This document shows positions 34,942-44,886 of a stretch of DNA of 64,000 nucleotides, one piece after another (the stretch's first letter is position 1; each line of letters starts with the position of its first letter). The stretch lies in NCBI GenBank assembly GCA_963789885.1, contig CAWBNB010000017.1, positions 27,991 through 91,990 on the forward strand, written 5' to 3'. The notes under the pieces were generated by a model. It was not told the DNA's origin and searched no databases. It saw only the letters and a list, made by a program, of their open reading frames with translations. A program made the translations under genes and the position numbers. This stretch comes from DATEDA01 sp963789885. GTDB taxonomy: Bacteria; Pseudomonadota; Gammaproteobacteria; Burkholderiales; SG8-39.

Positions 34942-36366
34942 TTACTGCTTCTGCAACGATTCCATCCGGCTGTAGAGGGTGGTGCGGTTGATGCCGAGGA
35001 GCTTCGCGGCCTGGCTCACGTTGCCGCGGGTGAGCTTCATCGCCGCCTCGATGTAGCCCTGCTCCCACGCCTTCAGCATGCTGTCGAGGTTGAAGCTCCG
35101 CTCGCGCTGCAGGTGGGCCTGCGCCTGCTCGATGAGCGTGTCCGGGTCGCTCGACGGGCCGAACTCCGCGGACGGGGTGGCGCTGACGTCGAGCTCGGGT
35201 TCGAGCTCCCTGCCCGACAGCTTCTGACCGGCGTACTTGGTCGTGAGCCGGATCACGATGTTGCGCAGCTCGCGCACGTTCCCCGGGAAGTGATAGTCGC
35301 GCCACAGCTTGGCCGCGCTCTCGTCCAGCGAGAACGGGGTGAGCTTCGCCTGGTCGGCGTAGAAGTTGCAGAAGTGCTCGAGCAGCAGCAGCCGGTCGTC
35401 GTCCATGTCCCGCAGCGGCGGCACGTTGATCGTGAAGACGCTGAGGCGGTGGTAGAGATCGGCGCGGAAGTTGCCTTTCTTGATCTCCTGGCGCAGGTCG
35501 CGGTTCGTCGCCGCGATCACGCGCGCGCGGCTGAAACGCCGCTGGGTCTCCCCGACCCTTTGGTACTCACCGTTCTCGAGGACGCGCAGGAGCTTCGCCT
35601 GCAGCTCGAGCGGCAGCTCGCCGATTTCGTCCAGGAAGAGGGTGCCGTCCGCCGCGTCCTCGAAGTAGCCGGACTTGTTGGTCATCGCACCCGTGAACGC
35701 GCCCTTCACGTAGCCGAAGAGCGTCGGCTCGACGAGCGTCGGCGCGATCGCGGCGCAGTTGAGCGCGAGCGAGGGCTTGTCGCGACGGCTCGAGAGCCGG
35801 TGGAGCGCGGTCGCCACCATCTCCTTGCCGCTGCCGGATTCGCCCTCGATCAGCACCGGGAACGGCGAATCGGCGCACTGCGACGTCTGGCTGCGGAGCT
35901 TCTGCATCGCGGGGCTGCGCCCGATCAGCATCCCTTCCTCGACCGAACCCGACCCGGAGATCTCGGCCGCGCGGAACTGCAGCGCGTGCTGCAGGATCCG
36001 CTTCAGGTTGATCGGGTCGGCCGGCTTGGCGACGAACTCGGCCGCGCCGAGCGCGCGCGCATGGCGCGCATTCGAGGCGTCGTTCTGGCCGGAGAGCACG
36101 AGGATCTTCATGCTCGGCGAGTGCGCGAGCAGATCGCCGATGAGCGCGAACCCCTCGTCGGGGCGGTGCGGCACCGGCGGCAGCCCGAGATCGACCAGTG
36201 CGAGCTGCGGCGGATGATCCATCTGGCGCAGCAGGCTCACCGCGTGGCTGCGCGAGTCGCTCGCGAGGACCTCGAAGTCCTTGCCGAGCGCGTAGGCGAG
36301 CGTGTCGGTGATCAGCGGATCGTCGTCGACGATCAGCAGGGTGGGCTTGGCGCTGGGGTCAGACAT
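34942..36366 (-). CDS. Sigma54-dependent response regulator (NtrC/PrsR family)
   Basis: 474 residues with a receiver domain (VDDD, phosphoacceptor Asp59 in LVDLGLPP, Lys near 114), an AAA+ domain with Walker A GESGSGKE (175–182), the sigma54-contact loop GAFTGA (222–227) and LFLDEIGELP, and a C-terminal Fis-type helix-turn-helix (GNVSQAAKLLGINRTTLYSRM). It is the only sigma54 activator in the window, so it is the likely regulator of the two −24/−12 promoters at 16701 and 18335. It has no adjacent kinase; the kinase at 18412 is the best partner. ATG at 36366 overlaps the end of the ABC ATPase gene by eight bases. Confidence 0.93.
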   Translation of the reverse strand: MSDPSAKPTLLIVDDDPLITDTLAYALGKDFEVLASDSRSHAVSLLRQMDHPPQLALVDLGLPPVPHRPDEGFALIGDLLAHSPSMKILVLSGQNDASNARHARALGAAEFVAKPADPINLKRILQHALQFRAAEISGSGSVEEGMLIGRSPAMQKLRSQTSQCADSPFPVLIEGESGSGKEMVATALHRLSSRRDKPSLALNCAAIAPTLVEPTLFGYVKGAFTGAMTNKSGYFEDAADGTLFLDEIGELPLELQAKLLRVLENGEYQRVGETQRRFSRARVIAATNRDLRQEIKKGNFRADLYHRLSVFTINVPPLRDMDDDRLLLLEHFCNFYADQAKLTPFSLDESAAKLWRDYHFPGNVRELRNIVIRLTTKYAGQKLSGRELEPELDVSATPSAEFGPSSDPDTLIEQAQAHLQRERSFNLDSMLKAWEQGYIEAAMKLTRGNVSQAAKLLGINRTTLYSRMESLQKQ

Positions 36367-37093
36367 GGGCGAGCATGTCCCCGATACAGCGGAGAAAGGC
36401 TCTCTCCGTCGAAATCTCGCCATAATGGTCGCACAGGGCTCGGGGCGCTCCTGAGAAATACGGCACACCTTGGTGCAGGACGATCATCCGATCGCAAATC
36501 TCTTCCATGTCCGCCAGCGCGTGGGAGGTGAAAAGGAGGGTCCGGCCGTGAGCGCGCAGGCCTGCCAGCAGGGCCTTGACGCACGCGCGCGCCTTCGGGT
36601 CGAGGCCGCTCATCGGCTCGTCGAGGACGTAGAGGTCCCGCCGCGCGAGGAAGGATGCTGCCAGCCCGAGCTTCTGCGTCATCCCCTTCGAGTAGGCGCG
36701 GACTGGCTTCCCGAGCGCGGCCGGATCGAGATCGAGCGCCCCGAGCATCGCAAGCACTTCGGCCTCGTCATAGCGCCCTTGCTGCAGTTGCAGCATGAAG
36801 GAGAGGAAATCGCGGCCGGTGAGGTAGTAGGGCGGCACGAACCGCTCGGGCAGAAACGTGAGCCGGGCGCGCGAGCGCGGCTCGGTGTGGGGGACGCCGA
36901 AGAGTTCGATCTTCCCCGCGTCCACGGCGCAGAAATCGAGCATGCACTTGATCAGCGTCGTCTTGCCGGCGCCGTTCACGCCCGCGAGGCCGAGGAACTC
37001 GCCGGGTGCGATCTCGAGGTCGACCTGGCGCAACACCTCGGCCTTGCCAAAGCGTTTGGTGACGGCGCTTACACGGACGACGGGATCTGGCAT
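36359..37093 (-). CDS. ABC transporter ATP-binding protein (CcmA-like)
   Basis: 244 residues with Walker A GVNGAGKT, signature YSKGMTQKLG (a divergent form of LSGGQ common in ABC-2 exporters), Walker B LYVLDEPMSGLDP and the H-loop TSHALADM. No permease is adjacent. The lone permease at 17541–18308 is the best candidate partner. It is co-transcribed with, and overlaps, the sigma54 response regulator, tying the transporter to that regulatory circuit. Confidence 0.9.
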   Translation of the reverse strand: MPDPVVRVSAVTKRFGKAEVLRQVDLEIAPGEFLGLAGVNGAGKTTLIKCMLDFCAVDAGKIELFGVPHTEPRSRARLTFLPERFVPPYYLTGRDFLSFMLQLQQGRYDEAEVLAMLGALDLDPAALGKPVRAYSKGMTQKLGLAASFLARRDLYVLDEPMSGLDPKARACVKALLAGLRAHGRTLLFTSHALADMEEICDRMIVLHQGVPYFSGAPRALCDHYGEISTERAFLRCIGDMLAHV

Positions 37094-37230
37094 GCGGAGG
37101 GTGTGGTGGACCGGGATGGGCCGCGCCGATGATATAGCAGGCGCGCCGGCGTGCTCTTCGCTAAAGATGGCTCTTGCCTCCCCTTTCCTTTAGTATTCAG
37201 CCCTTTGTTGTCGACGTTTTCCACCCGCAC

Positions 37231-38049
37231 TTGTCTGCCACCCCCCCGGTTGCTGCGAACCTGGTCGAGATCGAGAACGTCACGTTTTCGTACGGGGGCG
37301 CGCCGGTCCTCGACGGCATTTCGCTCACCATCCCGCGCGGAAGCGTCGTCGCCATCATGGGCGGCAGCGGCAGCGGCAAGACGACGCTCCTGAGGCTGAT
37401 CGGCGGGGCGTTGCGGCCGGCGAAGGGCGAGGTCCGGGCGTTCGGGCGCTCGGTCAGCCGCGCACGGACGCGCGAGCTCTACGAGCTGCGGCGCAAGATG
37501 GGGATGCTGTTCCAGTTCGGCGCGCTCTTCACCGACCTCTCGGCGTTCGACAATGTCGCCTTCCCGATGCGCGAGCGCACCGATCTCCCGGAGGCCCTGA
37601 TCCGCGGCCTGGTGCTCATGAAGTTGCAGGCAGTCGGCCTGCGGGGCGCGGCCGATCTCATGCCGCAGCAGCTCTCGGGCGGCATGCAACGGCGCGTGGC
37701 GCTCGCGCGCGCGACTGCGCTCGACCCGGCGCTCATCATGTACGACGAGCCGTTCACCGGGCTCGACCCGATTTCGCTCGCGGTGACCGGACAGTTGATC
37801 CGCGATCTGAACGACGCGCTCGATGCCGCCTCGATCGTCGTCACCCACGACGTCCACGAGTCGCTCGCCATCGTGGACTACATCTACTTCCTCGCGAACG
37901 GCCGGGTCGTGGCGCAGGGAACCCCCGACCAGGTGCGGGCCTCGACCGCCCCGTTCGTCCATCAGTTCGTGCATGCCGAGCCCGACGGCCCGGTACCGTT
38001 TCACTATCCGGCGCCCGACTACGCCGGCGCGCTGCTGGCGGGGCGGTGA
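37231..38049 (+). CDS. mlaF: Phospholipid transport ATP-binding protein MlaF
   Basis: ATPase of the MlaFEDB complex that moves phospholipids between inner and outer membranes. It has Walker A GGSGSGKT, Q-loop LFQFGALFTDL, signature LSGGMQRRVALARA and Walker B LIMYDEPFTGLDP, all as in MlaF. The start is uncertain: TTG at 37231 (SATPPVAANLVEIENV) gives 272 residues, near E. coli MlaF, and a −10-like TAGTAT lies just upstream at 37191. A TTG at 37174 would add 19 non-conserved residues. It is divergent from the ABC ATPase gene at 37093. Confidence 0.92.
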   Translation: MSATPPVAANLVEIENVTFSYGGAPVLDGISLTIPRGSVVAIMGGSGSGKTTLLRLIGGALRPAKGEVRAFGRSVSRARTRELYELRRKMGMLFQFGALFTDLSAFDNVAFPMRERTDLPEALIRGLVLMKLQAVGLRGAADLMPQQLSGGMQRRVALARATALDPALIMYDEPFTGLDPISLAVTGQLIRDLNDALDAASIVVTHDVHESLAIVDYIYFLANGRVVAQGTPDQVRASTAPFVHQFVHAEPDGPVPFHYPAPDYAGALLAGR

Positions 38050-38843
38050 TGTTCGCGCGCGTCCTGTCCTTCTTCGAGGCGCTCGGCGGCCGGGTCAACG
38101 GGATGGTCGCGCGTCTCGGGCTCGCGAGCCGGTTCTTCTGGATCATGCTGCGCCTCTCGGGCACGAGCTTCCGGCGCCTGCCGCTCACCATCCGCGAGAT
38201 CTACTTCGCGGGCGTGCTTTCGCTCATCATCATCGCCGTGTCGGCGCTCTTCGTCGGCATGGTGCTCGGCCTGCAGGGCTACGACACGCTCGTGCGCTAC
38301 GGCTCCGCGGACGCGGTCGGGACGCTGGTCGCGCTTTCGCTGACGCGCGAACTGGGGCCGGTGGTGGCGGGCCTCTTGTTTGCGAGCCGCGCCGGCTCGG
38401 CGATCACCGCCGAGATCGGGCTCATGAAGGCGACCGAGCAGCTCTCGGCGATGGAGATGATGGCCGTCGACCCGATCGCGCGCGTCGTCGGCCCGCGTTT
38501 CTGGGGCGGGGTGATCTCGATGCCGCTGCTCGCGGCGCTCTTCTCCGCGATCGGCATCTTCGGCGGCTATCTCGTCACCGTCCCGCTCATCGGGGTCGAC
38601 GAGGGCGCGTTCTGGTCGCAGATGCAGAACTCGGTCGACCTGCACGAGGACGTCGTCAACGGCATCATCAAGAGCGCTGTGTTCGGCGTCGCGGTGACCT
38701 GGATCGCGGTGTTCGAGGGCTACGATGCCGCCCCCACCGCCGAGGGGGTGTCGCGCGCGACCACGCGCACCGTGGTGACCTCGTCGCTCGCGATCCTCGC
38801 CCTCGACTTCGTGCTGACGGCGTTCATGTTCAGAGGGGCTTAG
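38049..38843 (+). CDS. mlaE: Phospholipid transport permease MlaE
   Basis: 264-residue permease with about five membrane helices and the MlaE signature ELGPVVAGLLFASRAGSAITAEIGLMKATEQ. It carries lipids out of or into the inner membrane with MlaF. The ATG at 38049 shares bases with the mlaF stop (TGATG); a GTG one codon earlier is also possible. mlaD follows four bases after the stop. Confidence 0.95.
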   Translation: MFARVLSFFEALGGRVNGMVARLGLASRFFWIMLRLSGTSFRRLPLTIREIYFAGVLSLIIIAVSALFVGMVLGLQGYDTLVRYGSADAVGTLVALSLTRELGPVVAGLLFASRAGSAITAEIGLMKATEQLSAMEMMAVDPIARVVGPRFWGGVISMPLLAALFSAIGIFGGYLVTVPLIGVDEGAFWSQMQNSVDLHEDVVNGIIKSAVFGVAVTWIAVFEGYDAAPTAEGVSRATTRTVVTSSLAILALDFVLTAFMFRGA

Positions 38844-38847
38844 ACAG

Positions 38848-39321
38848 ATGATGAACCGCAGGGCACTCGACATCTGGGTCGGCTTCTTCGTCGCGCTCGG
38901 GTTCGCCGCGATCATGTTTCTCGCGCTGCGGGTCGCGAGCTCGACCACGCTCGCCGCCGCCGAGGGCTACGAGGTGAAGGCCAAGTTTGATAACATCGGC
39001 GGCCTCAAGGTCCGCGCGCCGGTGAAGAGCGCGGGCGTGGTGGTTGGAAGAGTCGCCGGCATCCGCTTCGACAACGAGAGCTTCGAGGCGGTGGTGACGA
39101 TGAACGTCGACAAGCGCTACAGCTTCCCCAAGGACACCGCGGCCAAGATCCTCACCTCCGGGCTGCTCGGCGAGCAGTACGTCGGTCTGAGCGCCGGCGG
39201 CGACACCGCCAACCTGAAGGACGGCGACACGTTGAAAATTACCCAATCCGCGATCGTGCTCGAGAGCCTGATCTCGCAGTTCCTGTACAGTAAAGCGGCC
39301 GAAGGCGGCGAGAAGAAGTAG
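38848..39321 (+). CDS. mlaD: Phospholipid transport MCE protein MlaD
   Basis: 157 residues with one N-terminal membrane helix (about 9–28, IWVGFFVALGFAAIMFLAL) and a single MCE domain (YEVKAKFDNIGGLKVRAPVK, GVVVGRVAGI, ILTSGLLGEQYVGLSAGG). It forms the periplasmic hexameric ring on MlaFE. The short charged C-terminus (AAEGGEKK) is typical. Confidence 0.95.
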   Translation: MMNRRALDIWVGFFVALGFAAIMFLALRVASSTTLAAAEGYEVKAKFDNIGGLKVRAPVKSAGVVVGRVAGIRFDNESFEAVVTMNVDKRYSFPKDTAAKILTSGLLGEQYVGLSAGGDTANLKDGDTLKITQSAIVLESLISQFLYSKAAEGGEKK

Positions 39322-39359
39322 CGGACAGAAGTAGTAAGCCAGGAAGAAGCAGTCAGGGA

Positions 39360-40433
39360 ATGACAATAACCCTCCGAGCGGGCGTGACGGTGAGCGCCCT
39401 GATCGCGCTTGCGGGCTGTACCACCATGAGCAGCCCCGACCCGCGCGACCCGTGGGAAGGCTTGAACCGCGCGACGTTCGAGTTCAACGAAGGCGTCGAC
39501 CGTGCGTTCTTCAAGCCGGTCGCCGAAGGCTATCGGTTCGTCATGCCCACGCCGGCGCGGACCGCGGTCACGAACTTCTTCTCCAACCTGACCGACCCCT
39601 GGGTCGCGGTCAACCAGCTCATGCAGGGCAAGGTGCGGCTCGCGGTCGACGATTTCGGGCGGTTCGTGTGGAACTCGACGATCGGCCTGCTCGGCCTGAT
39701 CGACGTCGCGAGCGACATGGGGCTGCCGAAGCACAAGGAAGACTTCGGCCAGACGCTGGCGGTGTGGGGGGTCGACTTCGGCCCGTACTTCGTGATCCCG
39801 ATCTTCGGGCCAAGCAGCGTCCGCGACGGCAGCGGGTTAATCGTCGACGCGTTCGCTTACCTGCCGTGGCAGATCCCGAAGTGGGCCGATTTCGATCACC
39901 GCGTCACCTGGCAGTGGTCGCTCACCGGGCTCGATCTCGTCCAAACGCGCGCGAACCTGCTCGACGCGAGCAACATCCTCGAGGAGGCGGCGCTCGACCG
40001 GTATGCATTCGTGCGCGATGCTTATTTTCAGCGGCGCCGCTACCTGATCTACGACGGCGACCCGCCGCCACTTCCGGCCAAACCGGAATCGGGTGCCGCG
40101 CCGCCGGCCGCGCCCGCGCAACCGGGTGTCGCTTTGATCGCCGGGCCGGACACCCAGCCGCCGCTCGCCGGGGGCGCGCAGCCGGATACGGTGCCACTCG
40201 CGGGGACGGGGGCGTCGGAAGCGTCGCGGGCTGCCGAGTCCGCGCAGGTGGACGAGTTGCCGTCCGCGCAACCTGGGCAGGCGGACGCGGAGCCGCCTCG
40301 GGAGCCCGCGCGGGAGAGCGAGGCGCCGCTCGCCGCGCCCGTGTCGATTGGTCCGCTCGTCGAACCGAAGATCCCCGCCAACTATCCGGCCGTTCTTGCG
40401 GCCGACGCGCCGCGCGCCGTCGCCGCGCGGTAA
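39360..40433 (+). CDS. mlaA: Outer-membrane lipoprotein MlaA (VacJ)
   Basis: Outer-membrane lipoprotein that removes misplaced phospholipids together with porins. It has a lipobox (LIALAGC, lipidated Cys20) and the VacJ domain with DPWEGLNRATFEFNEGVDRA, FVWNSTIGLLGLIDVASD and FGPSSVRDGSG. At 357 residues it is about 100 longer than E. coli MlaA because of a Pro/Ala/Glu-rich C-terminal tail from about residue 235, seen in many betaproteobacteria. Its place inside the mla operon, between mlaD and mlaC, is a betaproteobacterial arrangement. Confidence 0.94.
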   Translation: MTITLRAGVTVSALIALAGCTTMSSPDPRDPWEGLNRATFEFNEGVDRAFFKPVAEGYRFVMPTPARTAVTNFFSNLTDPWVAVNQLMQGKVRLAVDDFGRFVWNSTIGLLGLIDVASDMGLPKHKEDFGQTLAVWGVDFGPYFVIPIFGPSSVRDGSGLIVDAFAYLPWQIPKWADFDHRVTWQWSLTGLDLVQTRANLLDASNILEEAALDRYAFVRDAYFQRRRYLIYDGDPPPLPAKPESGAAPPAAPAQPGVALIAGPDTQPPLAGGAQPDTVPLAGTGASEASRAAESAQVDELPSAQPGQADAEPPREPARESEAPLAAPVSIGPLVEPKIPANYPAVLAADAPRAVAAR

Positions 40434-40452
40434 CCGTCACGATCGGACAGAT

Positions 40453-41064
40453 ATGACTCGTGCTTTGTTGCTGGTTTCGCTCGCGCTCATCGCGCCGCCT
40501 GTGCTCGCGCAGGACGTGGCGCCCGACATCCTGGTGAAGAACGTCACGCAGGAAGTCATCGGCATCGTCAAGCAGGACAAGGAGATCCAGGCCGGGAACC
40601 ACAAGAAGACGGTCGCGCTCGTCGAGGAGAAGGTGCTCCCGCACTTCAACTTCAACCGCATGACCGCCCTCGCGATGGGGCAGAACTGGCGCAAGGCCAC
40701 GCCCGATCAGCAGGGCCTGCTCGTCGAGCAGTTCAAGACGCTGCTCGTCCGCACCTACTCGACCGCGCTCTCCACCTACCGCAACCAGGCGATCGATTTC
40801 AAGCCGCTGCGCGCGCAGGCCGCGGACACCGAGGTCACCGTCCGCTCCGACGTGAAGCAGCCGGGCGGCGAGCCGGTGTCGATCGACTACAGCTTGGAGA
40901 AGACGCCCGGCGGCTGGAAGGTGTACGACGTCATAGTCGGGGGCGTCAGCCTGGTGACGACCTACCGGGACACCTTCACGAGCGAGGTGCGCGCGAGCGG
41001 CATCGACGGGCTGATCAAGGTGCTCTCGGAGAAGAACCGACAGCTCGCGGCGAAGACGAACTAG
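40453..41064 (+). CDS. mlaC: Periplasmic phospholipid shuttle MlaC
   Basis: 203 residues with a signal peptide (LLLVSLALIAPPVLAQ, cleavage near 19) and the MlaC/Ttg2D fold (ALVEEKVLPHFNFNRMTALAMG, VDYSLEKTPGGWKVYDV-like segment, SLVTTYRDTFTSEV). It carries phospholipid between MlaA and MlaFED. The ATG at 40453 is chosen since the signal peptide starts there; the frame is open further upstream within mlaA without a plausible leader. Confidence 0.94.
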   Translation: MTRALLLVSLALIAPPVLAQDVAPDILVKNVTQEVIGIVKQDKEIQAGNHKKTVALVEEKVLPHFNFNRMTALAMGQNWRKATPDQQGLLVEQFKTLLVRTYSTALSTYRNQAIDFKPLRAQAADTEVTVRSDVKQPGGEPVSIDYSLEKTPGGWKVYDVIVGGVSLVTTYRDTFTSEVRASGIDGLIKVLSEKNRQLAAKTN

Positions 41065-41087
41065 CCGCCCGCCCACCTGCCACTGCC

Positions 41088-41369
41088 GTGCCGCGGCGCG
41101 AAGGCAACCGCCTCTTCCTCGACGGCGATCTGACCGTCGACACGGTCGCCGGCGTGCTCGCCGCTACTTCGCCGCAGGATCGCGCCGCCGCCGAGGTGGT
41201 CGATTTCGCCGGTGTCACCGAGGTCGACTCGGCCGCGATCGCGCTCGCAATCGCGTGGCTCCGCGAGGCGCGCGCGGCCGGACGCACGCTCCGGTTCGAG
41301 AATCTGCCGCCCGCGATGGCGAAGCTCGCCCGGCTCTACGCGGTCGCCGACCTGATTCCCGGCGCCTAG
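41088..41369 (+). CDS. mlaB: STAS-domain protein MlaB
   Basis: 93-residue cytoplasmic STAS domain (VVDFAGVTEVDSAAIALAIAW) that binds MlaF and is needed for a stable transporter. It starts with GTG and is short and single-domain as in other MlaB proteins. It comes 23 bases after mlaC and before a second ABC exporter pair. Confidence 0.88.
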   Translation: MPRREGNRLFLDGDLTVDTVAGVLAATSPQDRAAAEVVDFAGVTEVDSAAIALAIAWLREARAAGRTLRFENLPPAMAKLARLYAVADLIPGA

Positions 41370-41394
41370 GCCGACGCCGTCCGGCCGCCACAGC

Positions 41395-42351
41395 ATGGTT
41401 GCAGCCATCGAGGTCCGGGGACTCGTCAAGCGCTATGGCGCCCTCCAGGCGCTCGCCGGTGTCGATCTCGAGATCCCGCGCGGGGAATTCTTCGGCCTGC
41501 TCGGGCCAAACGGCGCCGGCAAGACGACGCTGATCAGCGTGCTTGCCGGGCTGGCGCGGGCGGACGAAGGCGTCGCGCGCGTGCTCGGACACGACGTCGT
41601 CGGCGAGTACCGGTCCGCGCGGCGGCTGCTCGGCGTGGTGCCGCAGGAGCTCGTCTTCGATCCGTTTTTCACCGTGCGCGAGACGCTCGCGATCCAGTCG
41701 GGGTACTACGGTTTGCGCACGAACCGCGCCTGGATCGACGAGGTGATGCATCACCTCGACCTCACGTCCAAGGCGGACGCCAACATGCGGACGCTCTCCG
41801 GCGGCATGAAACGCCGGGTGCTGATCGCGCAGGCTCTCGTGCACCGCCCCCCGGTGATCGTCCTCGACGAGCCGACCGCCGGCGTCGACGTCGAGTTGCG
41901 CCAGGGCCTCTGGGAGTTCGTTCGTCGCCTCAACCGCGACGGTCACACCGTCGTGCTCACCACGCATTACATCGAGGAGGCGGAGATGCTCTGCGACCGC
42001 ATCGCGATGCTGAAGGCGGGACGGATCGTTGCGCTCGACGCGACGTCGGGCCTCATCCGGCGCTTCCACGCGCTCTACCTGCGCGTGCGGCTCGACGGCC
42101 CGGTCCCGCCGCGGCTCACCGAGCGCGCGGTCGAGAGCGAACCGGGGCGGCACACCTTCAAGCTCGGCGAATACGCCGAGGTCGAGACGGTGCTCGCGGA
42201 GCTGCGCGCTGCGGGCGCGCGCATCCTCGAAATGGAGCTCGTGCAACCCGACCTGGAGGAGGTGTTCGTGCAGATCATGCGCGGCGCCGAACCGCCGGAT
42301 GCAGAACGCCGAGCGCGCGCGCCGCATGCAGCACCCCGAACGCACCATTGA
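41395..42351 (+). CDS. ABC-2 exporter ATP-binding protein (YadG-like)
   Basis: 318 residues with Walker A GPNGAGKT, signature LSGGMKRRVLIAQA, Walker B VIVLDEPTAGVDVELRQ and the H-loop TTHYIEEAEML. A C-terminal extension (about 215–318) is of the YadG/CcmA type (LRVRLDGPVPPRL, ELVQPDLEEVFVQIM). It overlaps the permease gene downstream. In betaproteobacteria this pair commonly sits between mlaB and ibaG. Substrate unknown. Confidence 0.92.
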   Translation: MVAAIEVRGLVKRYGALQALAGVDLEIPRGEFFGLLGPNGAGKTTLISVLAGLARADEGVARVLGHDVVGEYRSARRLLGVVPQELVFDPFFTVRETLAIQSGYYGLRTNRAWIDEVMHHLDLTSKADANMRTLSGGMKRRVLIAQALVHRPPVIVLDEPTAGVDVELRQGLWEFVRRLNRDGHTVVLTTHYIEEAEMLCDRIAMLKAGRIVALDATSGLIRRFHALYLRVRLDGPVPPRLTERAVESEPGRHTFKLGEYAEVETVLAELRAAGARILEMELVQPDLEEVFVQIMRGAEPPDAERRARAPHAAPRTHH

Positions 42352-43138
42352 AGCCGTCGCGCAGTCGCCGGCCGTGTCCGCCTGGACCGGCTTCGCGACG
42401 CTCCTCTACAAGGAGCTCCTGCGCTTCTGGAAGGTGAGCTTCCAGACGGTCGCGGCGCCGGTGCTGACGGCGCTCCTCTATCTCCTCATCTTCGGGCACG
42501 TGCTCGAGGGGCGCGTTCAGGTGTACGAGCGGATCTCCTACACCGCGTTCCTCGTCCCGGGGCTGGTCATGATGTCGATGCTGCAGAACGCGTTCGCCAA
42601 CAGCTCGTCGAGCCTGATCCAGTCGAAGGTCACCGGCAACATCGTGTTCGTGCTGCTGTCGCCGCTGTCGCACGTCGAGTTCTTCACCGCCTACGTGGTC
42701 GCGTCGATGGTCCGCGGCCTCGCGGTCGGCGCGGGCGTCCTGCTCGTGACGCTGCCCTTCGCAGCCGTCCCGCTCGAGCATCCGTTCTGGGCGGCGGGAT
42801 TCGCGCTCGCCGGCTGCGCGATCCTCGCCACGATGGGCCTCGCCGCCGGCATCTGGGCCGAGAAGTTCGACCAGCTCGCGGGGTTCCAGAGCTTCGTCAT
42901 CATGCCGCTCACGTTCCTCGCCGGCGTGTTCTACTCGATCCATTCCCTGCCGGCGTTCTGGGAGCGGGTGTCGCGGCTCAACCCGTTCTTCTACATGATC
43001 GACGGCTTCCGGTACGGCTTCTTCGGCGTGTCGGACGTCGATCCCCTCGCGAGCCTCGCGATCGTGGGGGTGTTCCTGGCGGGCCTCGCGGCGATTACAC
43101 TCGCAGCACTCAAGGCGGGCTATCGCCTGCGCCACTAG
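42326..43138 (+). CDS. ABC-2 exporter permease (YadH-like)
   Basis: 270-residue permease with six membrane helices and ABC-2 marks (YKELLRFWKVSFQTVAAPVL, FLVPGLVMMSMLQNAF, FLAGVFYSIHSLP, NPFFYMIDGFRYGF). The start is placed at ATG 42326 (MQHPERTIEAV), inside the 3' end of the ATPase gene; an ATG nine codons earlier is also open. It works with the ATPase just upstream. Confidence 0.9.
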   Translation: MQHPERTIEAVAQSPAVSAWTGFATLLYKELLRFWKVSFQTVAAPVLTALLYLLIFGHVLEGRVQVYERISYTAFLVPGLVMMSMLQNAFANSSSSLIQSKVTGNIVFVLLSPLSHVEFFTAYVVASMVRGLAVGAGVLLVTLPFAAVPLEHPFWAAGFALAGCAILATMGLAAGIWAEKFDQLAGFQSFVIMPLTFLAGVFYSIHSLPAFWERVSRLNPFFYMIDGFRYGFFGVSDVDPLASLAIVGVFLAGLAAITLAALKAGYRLRH

Positions 43139-43193
43139 CCGACTGGGAAGAAACACGGTGCCGAGAGGTAGCGTCTTTCCTGATTTTGGGGTG

Positions 43194-43217
43194 CCCGAGG
43201 GGCTGTGGCCCCTCGGG
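43194..43217. repeat. Perfect 10-bp GC hairpin before ibaG
   Basis: CCCGAGGGGC-TGTG-GCCCCTCGGG, a perfect stem with a four-base loop, in the 104-base gap between the permease gene and ibaG. No U-run follows, so it may be a processing or pausing site or one member of the G/C-run hairpin family also seen at 10517, 34861 and 58614. Confidence 0.6.
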
Positions 43218-43242
43218 TCGTAGCAACTAGAAGGCACCCGAC

Positions 43243-43485
43243 ATGGTTCGTCCCGAAGACGTCAAGCACTACATCGAGCAGGGGCTCGCCTGCGACCGCG
43301 TCGAGGTCGCCGGCGACGGGCATCACTTCGAAGCGGTGATCGTGAGCCCGGCGTTCCGCGGCAAGAGCCGCGTGCAGCGGCACCAGCTCGTCTACCGGGC
43401 GCTCGGCGAGCGCATGCGCGAGGAGATCCACGCGCTCTCGATGCAGACGTTCACGCCCGAGGACTGGGCCGCGGCCGGCAGGTAG
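43243..43485 (+). CDS. ibaG: BolA-family protein IbaG
   Basis: 80-residue BolA-like protein with ACDRVEVAGDGHHFEAVIVS and FRGKSRVQRHQLVYRALGERM, the conserved His and basic helix of the family. BolA proteins bind [2Fe-2S] clusters together with monothiol glutaredoxins. Its position between the mla/ABC block and murA identifies it as IbaG (YrbA) rather than BolA itself. Confidence 0.92.
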   Translation: MVRPEDVKHYIEQGLACDRVEVAGDGHHFEAVIVSPAFRGKSRVQRHQLVYRALGERMREEIHALSMQTFTPEDWAAAGR

Positions 43486-43558
43486 GCGGCGGGCGAATGC
43501 CTCTTTTTCGCCAGATTCGGCGCGGATACTCGGCCGGGTGCCGATCAGCGGGTTGCGG

Positions 43559-44809
<1,251 letters not shown>

Positions 44810-44822
44810 GGGACTCGGGCGG

Positions 44823-44850
44823 AAACCGGGGAGTGCGGCCGGTTTTCCTT
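44823..44850 (+). terminator. Weak terminator-like hairpin between murA and hisG
   Basis: AAACCGG (44823–44829) and CCGGTTT (44839–44845) pair with a nine-base loop, followed by TCCTTT. It is a modest intrinsic terminator or attenuator before the his operon. Confidence 0.4.
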
Positions 44851-44886
44851 TAGAATCGGGGCTTTGCAGAACAAGTCCCGCGCCCC

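Noticed and set aside
36367..36468. Upstream extension of the sigma54 response regulator by 34 residues
   Set aside because: The extra residues are not receiver-like and overlap the ABC ATPase gene; ATG at 36366 directly precedes the conserved receiver domain.
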